DNA from: Pagrus major
Taxonomy: Eukaryota; Chordata; Actinopteri; Spariformes; Sparidae
DNA length: 64,000 nt
Assembly: GCF_040436345.1 (NCBI RefSeq)
Contig: NC_133218.1
Location: forward strand, 8,663,539 to 8,727,538
Reading direction: 5' to 3'
Part shown: one piece after another, positions 51,601 to 62,577 of the stretch
Position numbering within the stretch: position 1 is the first letter of the stretch
Layout of the letters: every line of letters starts with the position of its first letter
Translations under genes and position numbers: made by a program
Notes under the pieces: model-generated
The model's input: only the letters and a program-made list of their open reading frames with translations
Told to the model about the DNA's origin: nothing
The model's database searches: none

Positions 51601-54600
51601 CTCATGGCTTATTCATCAACAATAGTTCTGGGCTTGATTTGTCCACAGGGGGAGCCCTTGAGCCATGTGTAAATCTGTTCCCCACCACAGTGAGAAAAGA
51701 ATCAAGCACACATCTCATCTGCATGAAAGGTTGTAAGACTTCACGGTCAAAAAGTTAATCAATTATCTATATATAAGAAAAAAAATATCAACCAATATTG
51801 CAAAGCTCATGTTCTTTAACTGCTAATGATGCCTTTCATTATGTCTCCTGTGCAGCAGGCCACCAAATCACTGATGGATGTGATGTTTCTGGTAAACACT
51901 CAAGCGTTGACAAGGACGATTGCAATTCAGTGAAATGCCACCAAAGCTCAGTTGTGTAGCAGATGTTCATCTCTTTTATGTTTCATTCAATAGCGGCATC
52001 TTCTGGCGCACCATGCCAATAGAGATGAACACAGCACTACTCTGATTAGGCCAGAAGTCAGGGGCTACCCACAATGCACCACTCTCCATCATTTTCAGAG
52101 GGTTATATCTGTGGGGTGAAACAAACTCAGGATGGCTCATTCGGAAAATGTCAGGCTGATTGCCCGCCAGCAAAGGAACAGAAAATCGGATAGGGGCATG
52201 GTTATATAAAAACAATGTCAGTCAGGCTAATGACATTCACTGAAGGAGGCAATATGCAGAGAGGCGGGAAACTGTGTCAGCTGTTGTGATTAAAAATGCT
52301 ACTCAGATGGGAAAGGACCCTGCCTTACCTTCCAGGATGTAAACACACTCTTTGTTTGGTGGGTAGGTGTTGGGGTAGTTCGGTGATGTGAACACCCCAC
52401 CATTGATGTTGCGGACCCACGTGCCACAGTCGTTCTGGTTGGGGCTTTGGCCGCCATGCTCGCTTGGGGAATCTTAAAGGAGAAAGGGAGAGAACAGACG
52501 AACAGATGGGTTATTGAGTCGGGGGATCAATGAAGGAATGATTGGATGTCAGAGAGAGTGGAAGAAGGGTTGGTGTGTGAAAAGGAAAAAGCAGGCAGAG
52601 AAAAGAGGAAAGTAAGACAGGACAGGAGTTTGAAAAAGAACCCCTTTGTCCGATGACAGAGATAATTCCTCCTTCTTTCAGACAGCTTCAATATGGATGA
52701 ATCACCTTTAATGGAACAGAAGAGCATTTGAGCTCCAACTTACCTTTAGTTCTCTGTGCCAGAGCGAAACCCTCTTCTATTAGAAAGAAGAGTATCCACG
52801 CTGAAAAACACAGATATTACACATTAGTCACAGGTGACATGATTCTACATTTACATCCTCATGCTCAACAACGAAGAAATGGAAATCACTAAATAGCCCC
52901 AGAATAAATGTGTGGGATCAGCTGCAATATTGATTTCACCTGACCTTGATGAATAGAGATTAAAAAACATAGATCAATACTATTTTTAAGTAAATATCTG
53001 ATTAAATTTTAAAAATGAACACAGAGAGAGGAGTAGTGCCATGACAGAAAAGATAATCATATGATTTATATCAGTATAGGCATGTCTTAATACTGTGTGT
53101 GTCTTCAGGATATAATGGAGAAGAAAAATGACTTTACTTATCCCCGTGGGGAAATTCAATAATCATATCATTGTGAATACAGAGTGTTCATGAAAGGGCA
53201 ATGCTGAAAAAGTATTGCAGAGGCATTTGGTGATGAATCATCTTGTATAAGATAGAGCTCCGAGACTGAACAAGATGCTGAGAATTAGACAATAGTAGTT
53301 GCTTAAGTGAGCATTTATAACTTCAAGCTCAGTGGGGACAGATGGGTTGCCATACCTACATATATCACATAGTAACAGTGATATTCAGCATTACTTCTAC
53401 TCAAGAATAATGAAGAAAATGCGAACCCTAAGACAGCATCTTCTTTTTAATAATGGAGACCATTTATGAATTGTTATTCATTTATTTATTTCTGAGAAAA
53501 GTGCCAATCCAATACGTACTCCAAACTATTTTTGTTATAGCTCTATTGACAAAGAAGACTGGAAGGAAATGAGAGAGAGGAGATGACATGCAGCAAAGAG
53601 CCACATGTCGGATTCGAACCCTGAGTTGCTGTGGCAAGGACAGTTCCTGAAGTGCATGCTTTACCAACTGAACTACGAGGGCACCCTAACAATCTCACTA
53701 TTATTGATTAATCAGCCTATTATCTTCTTGATTAATTGTCAGTCTATAACATGTCAGAGAATAGTAAAAAATCAAAACTTTCTTCCAAAAAAGTCCCAAA
53801 TAAAAAACAATTGAGAAGCTGGAACCAACAAATTAATAAAAAAAAGAAAAAAAAAAAAAATCAATAAATTCATTGTTTCAGCTCTTAACTGAATAGACCT
53901 TAAACTTAGGGCAGTGGCCTAATTCTAAGGAATCTTGCAGAAGACCAAATGTAGCAGTAGATTAACTTAATGAAAAGTATGATAAAATGCTGTGCTAGTA
54001 CTAATTTGGTTGTAGAAACATGCTGATATATACTGTGTGGGAAAAGAATCATAGCCTAATATAATAGCTTCTGGAAAATAACACATGTAAGTTGCTGGAG
54101 AACCTCTACCTGCAAAGACACTTGCATTAGTTGTAGGTTATTGACAGCTGACACAATTTCCACCTGTAGTGGCACCAGAGTGAAGACATGCAGAAGTAGC
54201 TCTATTTGTAGTAGCAGATGTGGCAGGATTATTGGAGGTGGCATAGCATTAGACGTCGCAGAACAGTAGCTGTGAAGTGGGAATGGACTAGCAGTAATCA
54301 TAGGAGCAGCAGTAGTGGCAGGAGCAGCAAGTAGTACTTCATTAAAGCTAGTTTTAAACCGTCAACTCACATCCAAACTTTGAGACTCTAACCTACTAAT
54401 CTGCATCCTCTAGGCACCAGAAACATAACGCATTAGTAGAAAAAACAGGATTACCCACTCCGAGGCTTACAGCGCTGATGAGGAGACAGGCATTTGAGCA
54501 GAGCACGGCTACAGACAATAGGTGAAATATGTTTTATTACAATGATATCTGCACTGAGGCCGAGCATGTTACAGCTTCTGACACTGCCTTGCTCTGATAA

Positions 54601-57547
54601 GCCGCTGTAGACCTGATCCCCACTGAGTTCGTAATAGGTTGGCCCGCTCACATCGAATTAGAGAGCGAGCGTGTGCCTGACACGTTGCGTAATGGCACCC
54701 ACGAAAAGGAGGGATAAAGAGAGGGGGAGAGAGAGAAGGAGAGAGGGTGGGTCTAATGAAGAAGAATGCATGGTTAACATAAGCAGTGAACACAGCCGCA
54801 CCGATGAGCATGCATGTTTGAATGGACTCATTTTGAAATGCACACATACACGCACAGACAAGGCCCCGAGGCTCCTCATGACTTCTATCTCCATTATTTT
54901 GCAATAAAGTATCATAGATCGGAATAAGTACAACCAAAGGCACATTTAGAGAGCAGACCACCCAAATCACAGAAAGATGCTGCAGGCTCTCACTCAGTCA
55001 TAAAAATCTTATCAATAGCAGGAACACTGTAAACTACTGATGCCCTCAACAAAGCTGGGAATCTTTTCTACTTCCTTTCAAGGGCTCTTGGCTTAGAACA
55101 TAAACAAAACAGACTCTGTAAGAAACATACTGAAACATACATACATAAGAAACATACTGTTTCTTACAGAGTCTTAGCAACCTCTCACCTTGGTTAACAT
55201 GTAAGAGTTTTAAACTAAAGAGCTACCTTGAGCTGCCATGGCAGAAATGTGCCTCAAGCATATACATAATTAAATTAAGTTATTAGACAAACGCTGCATA
55301 TTTCATGCAGGCATTTGTAAACACTTTTGTAACATTATAAATAAATCACAAGCCAAACAGAGTTACAGCCATTGTCACTTTAACACCAAGAGGACGACTT
55401 GTGAATGCGTAGACAAAATGAGTGATGAAGAGAAACATCCACACTTATCATGGCTGCGTTTTGCCTGCTCTTCAAGGGTCAACCTACAGCCTGTGCAGGT
55501 TCGGGTCATTCATGTGAGGCTCCTGAAGTGGAAGTTCCTCAAAGAAATACTTCCAACATTTTGAAGGCGTCGTCATAATTGTATCTGACCTCTGTTCAGT
55601 TTAAAGAACGAGGGGACAAAATACATCGGGTTCAACTCCGCGATTCTAGGTCATGTCATATCATTTTTACATCACTTTTCACTTTGGCTTACAAGCCAAG
55701 TTAAGGCTGGAATCTGTTTTGTTTTTTGTCTCGAAACTGAGTAAGCAAAAAAAAGAAGCTACCACAGAGCTCTACCTCTGCTGCTCCCTGTCCGAATACA
55801 GAACTATGGCTTTAATTAGGTCTAGCCTAAGGTAGGGACCATGATGGAAATTAGCCTCCAAGCTACAAATATGCTACCAGACAATAGACCTTTGTAAATA
55901 AGTTAGCTAACACTTGAATAATAGGTAAATAGGTCTACCACAAAAAATAGAGCCTCATAGGCTAATTGTGCCTGTTTGTTTAAAGCTAAAAAGGCCATTT
56001 TGGTAGTGTGAAGTTGATATCCTCAAAAGGCAAACCTGTAGCCACTTAAGAGCTAATTAAAGGAGGCTATATATTAATTAGTCTAAATAAAAGACCTATT
56101 AACAATTAAATCTGCAGGTAATTAGTAGCTAATGCTGTACTAGCACACAATTTACAAATATTTACCTATTTAACCGTGTAGCTACCGCCACAAGCCGCCT
56201 GCACCGACATCACCGTCGCTTCCCTGAACTCATCAAGAGCAGCCGTGTGCTGCGGCGCGCGCCTCAGGTGTTGATCGCGCGAGACGGTAGCTGGAGCGGG
56301 AGTCACTTGAGCAGCGGCAGCAGCAGCACGCGCACAGGCTGCGCGTGTGCAGGACAGCGGACGTCAGTGTCTGCCTCTGAACTTGGAGACCTCTCTTTAA
56401 CACGGAGCAGAAACAGCGCGTTGTCGGAGGAGCTCAGGTGTAAGAAGTGTGAAGACGTGTGAGCTCCTGTCTGTTTCATGCGCCAGAATGACCTGATATT
56501 ATTTAAAATAAAATAAGATAATACAAATGAAGGAATATTTGTCACCAAAACCTCCAAACGCGCTTTTTTGCAGCCACATTCTTGGAGACAATATAATATT
56601 TAAGACACACTACATGTTTTTATATCAGGGGGATAAATTGAGATGGTGAAACGACTGACTATGGAGAACACTTAATGCCCCCTGATGGGTTTTTTCGCCC
56701 CTGTATGGATTTCAAATAGTCTTTGACCTTTGCTGTCCATTATAATCACGAATCCTAATAAGGTTGCGCTCACGTATGCTGCTGTGGACATGTAGACACA
56801 CCTCGCAGTGCCTAAATTGGCTACTGGCAGGAAAATCTCTGGTTTTGGTCTCTTTTCAGGCGTCATTACGCTCAAATACTCAAGGAGAATTACAGTAAAA
56901 TAATTCATCCTTTACATTTGATGATAGGCTCAAAAGAGGATTAATGAGACGTTTTGGTAGCCATTTAGTGTTCGGCAATTATTTTATTTTATTTATTTAT
57001 TTATTTAACATTGTCAGGGCTCTCTGGTCGGTTCAAACCAACCAAACCTGACCAAACTCGGGAGAAGGTGTCTGGCTTTTGCTGAATCTTACAAAATGGG
57101 AAGCAGACCAACAGATGTGGGAACTTGAATCGGTCCATTAGCCTATAAATCAGTGGTTAATGGCGATGTCGATCGGCGATGTGGGCAATAAAAAAAGCAT
57201 GATTTTGCCATAAACAGTCGCAAGATGGCAAGTTGATGTAGAAGAGAAATGATCAAGACAGAAATAGCGATGTGGCAGTTTGCGTTTATTTACTCCTGTC
57301 CAAGAGAAAGAGAACAGAAATGCATCAATTCTAATAAAAACATTTTATTTTGTACTGAAGCTGATCTATCGTGAGATATTTATAAATGAATGGCACCCTA
57401 ATTGCTCTGGATGTGTTGAAATCCAAAGCACCTGCAAATTAAAGTAAAAAGAAAATGTATAAAAGGTGAATACATTTCATCCAAGCGTGAACTAAACTGT
57501 CGGTTGGACCTTGACGCACATCACGGACGCAACTCACCTCTGTGCAT
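38404..57547 (-). CDS. neto2: Neuropilin and tolloid-like 2, kainate receptor auxiliary subunit (complete)
   Basis: Ten exons: 57538-57547 (start), 52744-52800, 52329-52472, 49423-49671, 48829-48876, 48194-48321, 44106-44334, 39871-39984, 39561-39691 and 38404-39138 (stop). Splicing gives 614 residues; human NETO2 has 525. Order: signal peptide ending GFALA, CUB1 (about 32-150, [20 protein letters not shown]), linker [17 protein letters not shown]2 (about 170-288), LDLR-A repeat (about 290-326, [17 protein letters not shown]), TM (about 343-362), cytoplasmic tail with [19 protein letters not shown] and [13 protein letters not shown], ending SMSMDF. The family binds kainate receptors, slowing desensitisation and aiding synaptic targeting. 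The GGxLNPIP linker, the MDF end and dnaja2/itfg1 synteny favour NETO2 over NETO1. Odd: a 72-residue Gly/Ala/Met-rich insert at 516-587. Exon 1 (MHR plus one base) rests on a strong donor AG|GTGAGT and phase; exons 2-10 are secure. Confidence 0.94.
38488..38703 (-). repeat. neto2: Gly-rich low-complexity coding segment of neto2
   Basis: These 216 bases encode residues 516-587, dominated by GG, GA, GM and GI steps such as [20 protein letters not shown]. The opposite strand is correspondingly proline-coding and open, which is a compositional shadow. The segment sits between CEIY and the C-terminal SMSMDF, where human NETO2 as I recall has about ten residues. It keeps the reading frame. Confidence 0.9.
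39985..44105 (-). other. neto2 intron, no gene seen
   Basis: Intron between the LDLR-A exon and the second CUB2 exon. It contains a TG microsatellite at 42659-42687 and a pyrimidine-rich stretch near 42020-42400. I recognise no coding exon or RNA gene. Confidence 0.55.
42659..42687. repeat. (TG)n microsatellite
   Basis: About 14 perfect TG units inside a neto2 intron. Confidence 0.95.
44335..48193 (-). other. neto2 intron carrying a MITE
   Basis: Intron between the two CUB2 exons. It contains the inverted-repeat element at 44835-45708. Near 47070-47110 a segment reads, on the minus strand, as TGAGACAATAAAGACTTTCT, resembling a retroelement tail. No exon is recognised. Confidence 0.5.
44835..45708. 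mobile_element. MITE-like element with long terminal inverted repeats
   Basis: The 57-nt segment 44875-44931 recurs in inverted orientation at 45622-45678 with one mismatch. Outside these arms, both ends have related CG-rich words (ACTTACTATCTCGCACG at the left and, reverse-complemented, ACTTACTATCTTGCACG at the right) arranged slightly differently. Each arm contains its own small palindrome, CATATAGATG-AACG-CATCTATATG. The interior is AT-rich with many AAGTATA/TATACTT words and no open frame of note. This architecture fits a foldback or MITE-type DNA transposon. I cannot place the superfamily, and no clear target-site duplication is visible. Confidence 0.75.
49672..52328 (-). other. neto2 intron within CUB1, no gene seen
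   Basis: Intron between the two CUB1 exons. Short frames on both strands have no family resemblance, and no repeat was clearly recognised. Confidence 0.55.
53465..53686 (-). mobile_element. tRNA-derived SINE-like repeat
   Basis: Read on the minus strand it starts GGTGCCCTCGTAGTTCAGTTG, with an A-box-like TAGTTCAGTTGG and a perfect B box GGTTCGAATCC about 50 bases later. It continues with TGGCTCTTTGCTGCATGTCA and a pyrimidine-rich tail. I know this order (tRNA-like head, 'tttgctgcatgtcatc', CT-rich body, AT-rich end) as a common fish repeat. The anticodon stem does not fold well, so it is not a working tRNA gene. The 3' boundary is approximate. Confidence 0.65.
53695..53885. repeat. Degenerate teleost interspersed repeat, copy 3
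   Basis: Same family as 17560-17770 and 18365-18620: ATTGATTAATCAGCCTATTA, TAACATGTCAGAGAATAGT, AATTGAGAAGCTGGAACCA and a final AATTCATTGTTTCAGCTCT. It directly abuts the SINE-like element, suggesting nested or neighbouring insertions. Confidence 0.55.
55111..55174. repeat. Perfect 17-bp stem hairpin
   Basis: AGACTCTGTAAGAAACA at 55111-55127 is the exact reverse complement of 55158-55174. The 30-nt spacer repeats AAACATAC words. It lies in neto2 intron 1 and no function is apparent. Confidence 0.85.
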
Positions 57548-58030
57548 TTCTCCTCTCACGGTGTGATTCCAAACCCAAAAGCACCTTTTCTAAAAACGCC
57601 CTCCTATTCTGTCCATTTTAGGGCTCCGCGAGGCTCTTCACAAAATCCAACTTTTCTCTGACAGCAACAGTAAATCCATTACGCAGAGGCACGCTCCAAG
57701 AAGGGCAGCTCTTCTTCAGACGGCGACCCCGCTGCGTTTGACAGGAAGATGAACACTGCTGCGAGCCCTTCAGCCAGGCATCGTGTCTGTAAATAACAGC
57801 TTCCAGACGGAACTACTGCGGAGGTGACATGTGAAGGATGGACTGATCCAGGGGGGCTGACGCGCTCTAGGTATCCAAAAGACGCATATGGATGGATGAC
57901 GGATAGAGAGAGACAGAGAGGGAGAGAAAGAGAGAGAGAGATGGAGGAAAAGTACGGAGGAGAGTCCGGCTCCGTCTGCTCTGCTCTTCGTCCGTATCTG
58001 AAGTAAGAGACGCTCTTGAACCAGGCTCAT
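57548..58030 (-). promoter_or_regulatory. neto2: Probable neto2 5' leader with short upstream ORFs
   Basis: Upstream of the proposed ATG at 57545-57547 the minus strand carries three short ORFs: 57770-57781 (MPG, also the end of a longer open frame), 57638-57679 (13 codons) and 57590-57616 (8 codons). None overlaps the main start. A (GA)n run lies at 57904-57942. If transcription starts right of 57781, these would lower translation of the main frame. The transcription start is unknown. Confidence 0.35.
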
Positions 58031-58813
58031 TTAAGCCGTGGGCGCTGCTTACATCAATGAGTGGCTTGTCACGAGCATGTTCAAGCTAGACGCATTGGAT
58101 ATGTCACTTTCCGGTCACTTCCTTCAAAATAAAACATAACCGGCGAACTTGTTGCAAGCAGGGATACAATAAGCCGAAAGAATTCAGTTCAGATAAGAGT
58201 TATTATATTTTTACAAGCGGGATTTATTATGTATATATGCCTCGTTTATATTTCTGGGGAAACGAGGACATGTTTCATATGAGGATATGAGTTTAATGCA
58301 GAAAGAGAAAGCTGTAGAGCCAATTTATGCAAACCCATCTGTTCGCATTTAGGACAAAATGCAGAATAACACACATTTGACTTCTGAAGTGCAACTCGCC
58401 CCGTTTTGTGATATAGACAAGGCTTCTGAATGCTTACAATATTGTTATTGATTTTGCAATTTTGATTAGCCTTAACATTAAGATCTGTAAGTGCTGCTTG
58501 ATAATGATTAAGCAAATTAAAAATCTAAAGAAATCAGTCTTTGTTCTGCTTGTATGGTTTTGAAGTTTTAGTTAGAGGACTGTGGAGTTTAATGACAAAA
58601 CTGTTCCATGTATCTTTTCAGTTTTTCGTTGTTTCTATGCTTTTACCTTTAAGGCTAAATCCCCTCGTTTCCGGTTCTGTTTTGGCTCTCTCTCTATAGC
58701 TTAACACAGCTTGTAGCGTGCGCCACCTCCTCCTTGCTTTAAGTCCCCTTCTCTCTCTCTCTCTTTCTCTCTGTCTCCCTCCCAGCGAACACACACACAC
58801 ACACACGCACACG

Positions 58814-58893
<80 letters not shown>

Positions 58894-59374
58894 TATTGAC
58901 TATCAATACTGTATGTTAGCCCCCACACGCTTCCCATCAGTTGTGATCTGCTTAAAAGCTACCAAGCTTGAGACAATCTTACTCGCATTTGCCATGCAGG
59001 GGAAGGTTTTCTCTCTCCATGCATTATTTAGCAGGGTGGTCCCTGATGTGGGGTGTCAGGCCCAGAGGGGTGCGCAAAGGGGCCCCCAGGGGTCATCTGG
59101 AAAATTAAAGGCAGTTTAATTTCACTGCTGCTTCACTCACTACAGATTTAGCTAATGAGAGCATATACAGATGATTATTTTGAGTGTTAATTTCCCTGTA
59201 GGATTGCCACTAACAAAGCAAACAAAAGATGTTTTTAGAGAGGAGTTTGTAAGTGGTCAATTATGGGTTTGGGACTTAATGTGTTTCATTTTTTTTCACA
59301 AGCAGAGTTTTGGAGAGTGCAACATAAAAAAGACATGAAGTCTAAAAATACACAAATGAAGCAACCAAGAGGTT
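58031..59374. other. Intergenic region between neto2 and itfg1
   Basis: I recognise no gene. The main feature is the long CA microsatellite at 58789-58891, with a CT-rich stretch just before it (58750-58780). Long frames of cysteine-valine or threonine-histidine codons here are products of the dinucleotide repeat. Confidence 0.6.
58789..58891. repeat. (CA)n microsatellite, about 100 bp
   Basis: Nearly pure AC/CA array with a few G/T interruptions in its left third and an uninterrupted right part. It is the longest simple repeat in the window and likely to be length-polymorphic. Confidence 0.97.
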
Positions 59375-60430
59375 ATTGTAGCAGGAGCAACCTTTATTCT
59401 GAACCTCAGTAAGTAAACACGTTTAGTAGTTTAAACATTCATTGGCAAATCAAATCCACAAAACAAAATAAATTACATAAACCTGCAGTTAATCATTAGT
59501 TCAAAAGTGCAAACAATTTGGAAAGGCATGAGCTCATCCTTGTAAAATAAATACACAAAGACACCAGAGCGATTAACATAAAAAGACAATGGAAATTAAA
59601 CTATATCTTCAGTAAACTGTGCCTCATTCAGCAGAGCAAGATTTTTTCAGCGGAGCCTCGATGCAGTAGCATTAAATATTTGCATTATGCAACATAGGAC
59701 CTTTTTTTTTGGCACTGCCATGATGCACTTTGAAATGATCAACTGGGAAAAAGATGAATTTGCACTCAGCAGACTTGAAGGCCATTCCTCATTTTAGGTG
59801 AGATTTGTAGCAGAAAATGTTCCACAGCATCATTTTGTTGCACATGTGCGTTTTTGTTCACTTTGCTGCTGCAGCTGAGATGGTTATCACAGAATACAAT
59901 TCAGAGGTGAATCAACTAGATAAAGACAAGACAGTAACATAGATACAGATTTCAAGTAACGTTACACATTTTAACACTCGGTGCCAAAGGTGCTTCCCTT
60001 CCAGTGAATAAACAGTTTACAATATTAAGTAATTTGTTGGCTGATTCAACAGAAATCTGTCATTTTGTAAAATAATAGTCTAATAACACCACTATCGATC
60101 ATGCTGCCATCTACAGCAAGTCCAAAGAAATCCCTGCTTTAAACTCCTCAGTGATCTCCATTAGGATTTCTCTCTGTGTCTCCACGGCCTTGTTGCAGCT
60201 CCTGTACTTCTAACACTGGAATGAATTAATGAAATGGGACATAAATATTTCACATCTGACTGGAGGACTGAAGAATATCAAAAAGAAACATTTTGGGGCA
60301 AATGAGGATCCATTTATTGGCCCTTGAAATGAGTCTGGGTGTAAATGCGTGAGTGGAGGAGGAAGGAGTGTGCGGTGGTAGGCGGAGGAGGACATGAGAG
60401 GATGTTCTCCCATGACGCAGTTCTCTCCCA
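59375..60430 (-). other. itfg1: Probable itfg1 3' UTR
   Basis: Sequence downstream (minus strand) of the itfg1 stop codon, AT-rich and non-coding. TTTATT at 59393-59398 reads AATAAA on the minus strand, a good terminal polyadenylation signal about 1.03 kb past the stop. Confidence 0.5.
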
Positions 60431-60490
60431 TCACATGGCATCAAAATGGAAACGGTGGGCTTCCTGCCTCTTCTCCCGGTCATCAGCTTT
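60431..60490 (-). CDS. itfg1: Integrin-alpha FG-GAP repeat-containing protein 1, last coding exon (partial)
   Basis: After the acceptor TGTTGTTCAG the minus strand reads KADDREKRQEAHRFHFDAM then TGA, 19 codons plus stop. From memory this is the near-invariant cytoplasmic end of ITFG1 (also called TIP or LINKIN), a type I membrane protein with an FG-GAP/beta-propeller-like ectodomain, tied to cell adhesion and T-cell modulation. Only this exon is in the window; the membrane-span exon and the rest must lie right of 64000, because 60491-64000 shows no matching exon. ITFG1 also follows NETO2 in human. The length is far below the 60-codon threshold of ordinary ORF scans, so it is easily missed. 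Confidence 0.85.
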   Translation of the reverse strand, partial: KADDREKRQEAHRFHFDAM

Positions 60491-61440
60491 CTGAACAACA
60501 CACAGAAACATAGACAGTTTTGTCTACCATCACAATAAGTAGCATAACCCTTCAACTTGTTGTTGTTGTGTGTATACCAGTGTTAATTTTGTGAAAAAAG
60601 AATTATCATAACTAAAGGGAAATGTTGAAAATGGACACATGAACTATAATGCAGTCCTATTCAACAACCTGCATTCATCTGAAAAATCATACACTGTAAC
60701 TTCTGATTGATAAAACAGCAGCTTTCATTTTCTATAAAATGATCCTGATGATGTAATGACTAAATTCACCCCCAATCCCTCTAGATATGAACTGAGAAAC
60801 ATCAACCAAAAGGCTGGGATAAATAATGAAAATATGAGGGCTGTGGTTGTAAAGTTAGTATTTTCAGTTGGCTTTCTTTGTTGTAGGAAAGTGCAGGATC
60901 TAAATCCTCCCTCGTCACCTAAGGAACAGTTTTGCATTAATTTAGCTGCTTGTTAAAGCGAAATCCAGACAGTAATCAGCGGTTGAGTGATCATGTAAGT
61001 AAACACAGCCTCTGAATGGTCAAGCTGCTCAGTGGAGAACTTCAATAATGACCAACAGGAGGGACAGATCCGCTGAAATAGCCAGAGTTTGGTAATGAAG
61101 ACTGTATTTACTGCGGAGAGTGAAATCTAATTGATATTATTACTAAAGGGCAGTGTGACGTGAAGTGGATGTGCAAACTATTACACACTCTGCTATAAAC
61201 AAGTCAACAGTACTTTTTCAGCAAACCACAGAACACACAAAGAGCAACATCTATAACCATGGAAACTATAGAGATTAAAGATGACAGCTTTATGCCAAAA
61301 CTTTAAAGACTAAAATAACACCCAATTAAACACAGCAAAAACTAGACTAGATTACTTTAATAGTAATACAATGACTAAATTATGACTCAAGCTAAAAACC
61401 ATTTTGAACAGCTGACTAGGCTAAAACCAAATCAAAATCC

Positions 61441-62537
61441 GTCGGCATGGTCTCCGTTTTCACTGCTATGCCGACGACATCCAACTCCACATCTCCACAA
61501 AATCCATCACCCCTGCCACCCACTCTACCCTCACAAACTGCCTGTCAGAACTACAATCATGGCTGCAAAAAAACTTTCTGAAACTAAACAGTGACAAATC
61601 TGAAATCATACTCATTGGCCCAAAACATCTCACCACATCGACCCAGAACTTCACCCTCAGCTTTGACAACATCAACCTGTCTCCCTCTCCCTCCATCCGT
61701 AACCTTGGCATCATCATGGACAGCACTCTTTCATTCGAACAGCACATCAGCCGCCTCACCCAAACTGCTTTCTTCCATCTAAAAAACATTGCCCGCCTCC
61801 GCCCACTATTCTCCTTCTCTGCATCTGAGACTCTCATCCACGCATTTATCACTTCAAGACTGGACTACTGCAACAGCATCCTCTATGGCTCATCTTCCAA
61901 AGTCCTCAATAAACTTCAATACATCCAAAACTCTGCTGCCCGCCTCCTCACCCACACCCGCTCCCGTGAACATATCACCCCCGTACTCCAAAACCTTCAC
62001 TGGCTCCCTGTCCCACACCGAATCAACTTCAAGCTCCTCCTACTCACCCATAAAGCCCTCCACAACCAGGCCCCTCCCTACCTCACGGACATGCTCCACC
62101 ACCACACTCCTTCTCGAAACCTCAGATCCTCAGACGCTAACCTTCTCTCACCCCCCCTCAGGACCAAGCACCGTACCTGGGGGGATAGAGCCTTCTCCAT
62201 TGCTGCCCCCTCCCTCTGGAACTCCCTCCCCAAACACATCCGTGACTGCCCAGACTCATCCACCTTCAAGACATTACTCAAAACCCACCTCTTCAAACTC
62301 GCTTTTCATCTGCACCTGTAGCTGTTTGCTGTACTCAACCTGTTCTCCCAAAAAAACCTACACAGATCCATATCCTCATACACTGTTCTCTTTACTACAT
62401 ATTTCTCCTCTATCGCACCATGCACTTGAGTTTATGCACCATGCACTTGATTTTATGTATTCTTGTATGTATTCTATTCTTGTAAAGTGTCTTTGAGAGC
62501 TTTTTAAAAGTGCTGTACAAATAAAATGTATTATAAA
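61441..62537 (+). mobile_element. 5'-truncated L2/CR1-group LINE with open reverse transcriptase tail
   Basis: An open frame runs from 61443 to the stop ending at 62321 (292 residues). It begins at RHGLRFHCYADDIQLH, containing the YADD catalytic motif of non-LTR reverse transcriptase, then LKLNSDKSEIILIG, LGIIMDSTLSFEQHI, RLDYCNSILYG, LHWLPVPHRINFKLLLLTHK and WGDRAFSIAAPSLWNSLP. All are familiar from fish L2/CR1-type elements. The upstream endonuclease and most of the RT are missing, as expected of 5' truncation. After the stop comes a short UTR ending AAAGTGCTGTACAAATAAAATGTATTAT, typical of L2 3' ends. No in-frame stop interrupts the remaining frame, so the insertion may be young. Confidence 0.85.
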
Positions 62538-62577
62538 ATCAGGTGTCAAACTAGAATGGCACTCAGCAGAGCGCATA

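Larger units (their letters stand above)
52801..57537 (-). other. neto2 first intron
   Basis: Inferred intron between the short first coding segment and the signal-peptide exon. It holds a tRNA-derived repeat (53465-53686), a degenerate interspersed repeat (53695-53885), a 17-bp hairpin (55111-55174), a CpG-rich patch (about 56190-56460) and a (TTTA)n run near 56980-57007. The CpG patch could be an alternative promoter or first exon. Confidence 0.45.

Noticed and set aside
53586-53686. Second tRNA gene
   Set aside because: A and B boxes are present, but the anticodon and acceptor regions do not fold and a CT-rich body follows, as in a tRNA-derived repeat.
57770-58030. 86-codon minus-strand frame as the neto2 N-terminus
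   Set aside because: It ends in a stop (MPG then TGA) before any suitable donor and is partly a product of the GA repeat. The ATG at 57545-57547 joins exon 2 in frame.
58618-59119. Open frames of alternating Cys-Val or Thr-His
   Set aside because: They are translations of the CA microsatellite.
61441-62537. Host gene or domesticated reverse transcriptase
   Set aside because: The frame begins at a truncation point without promoter or splice support and has an L2-like 3' tail, so it is an ordinary truncated LINE.
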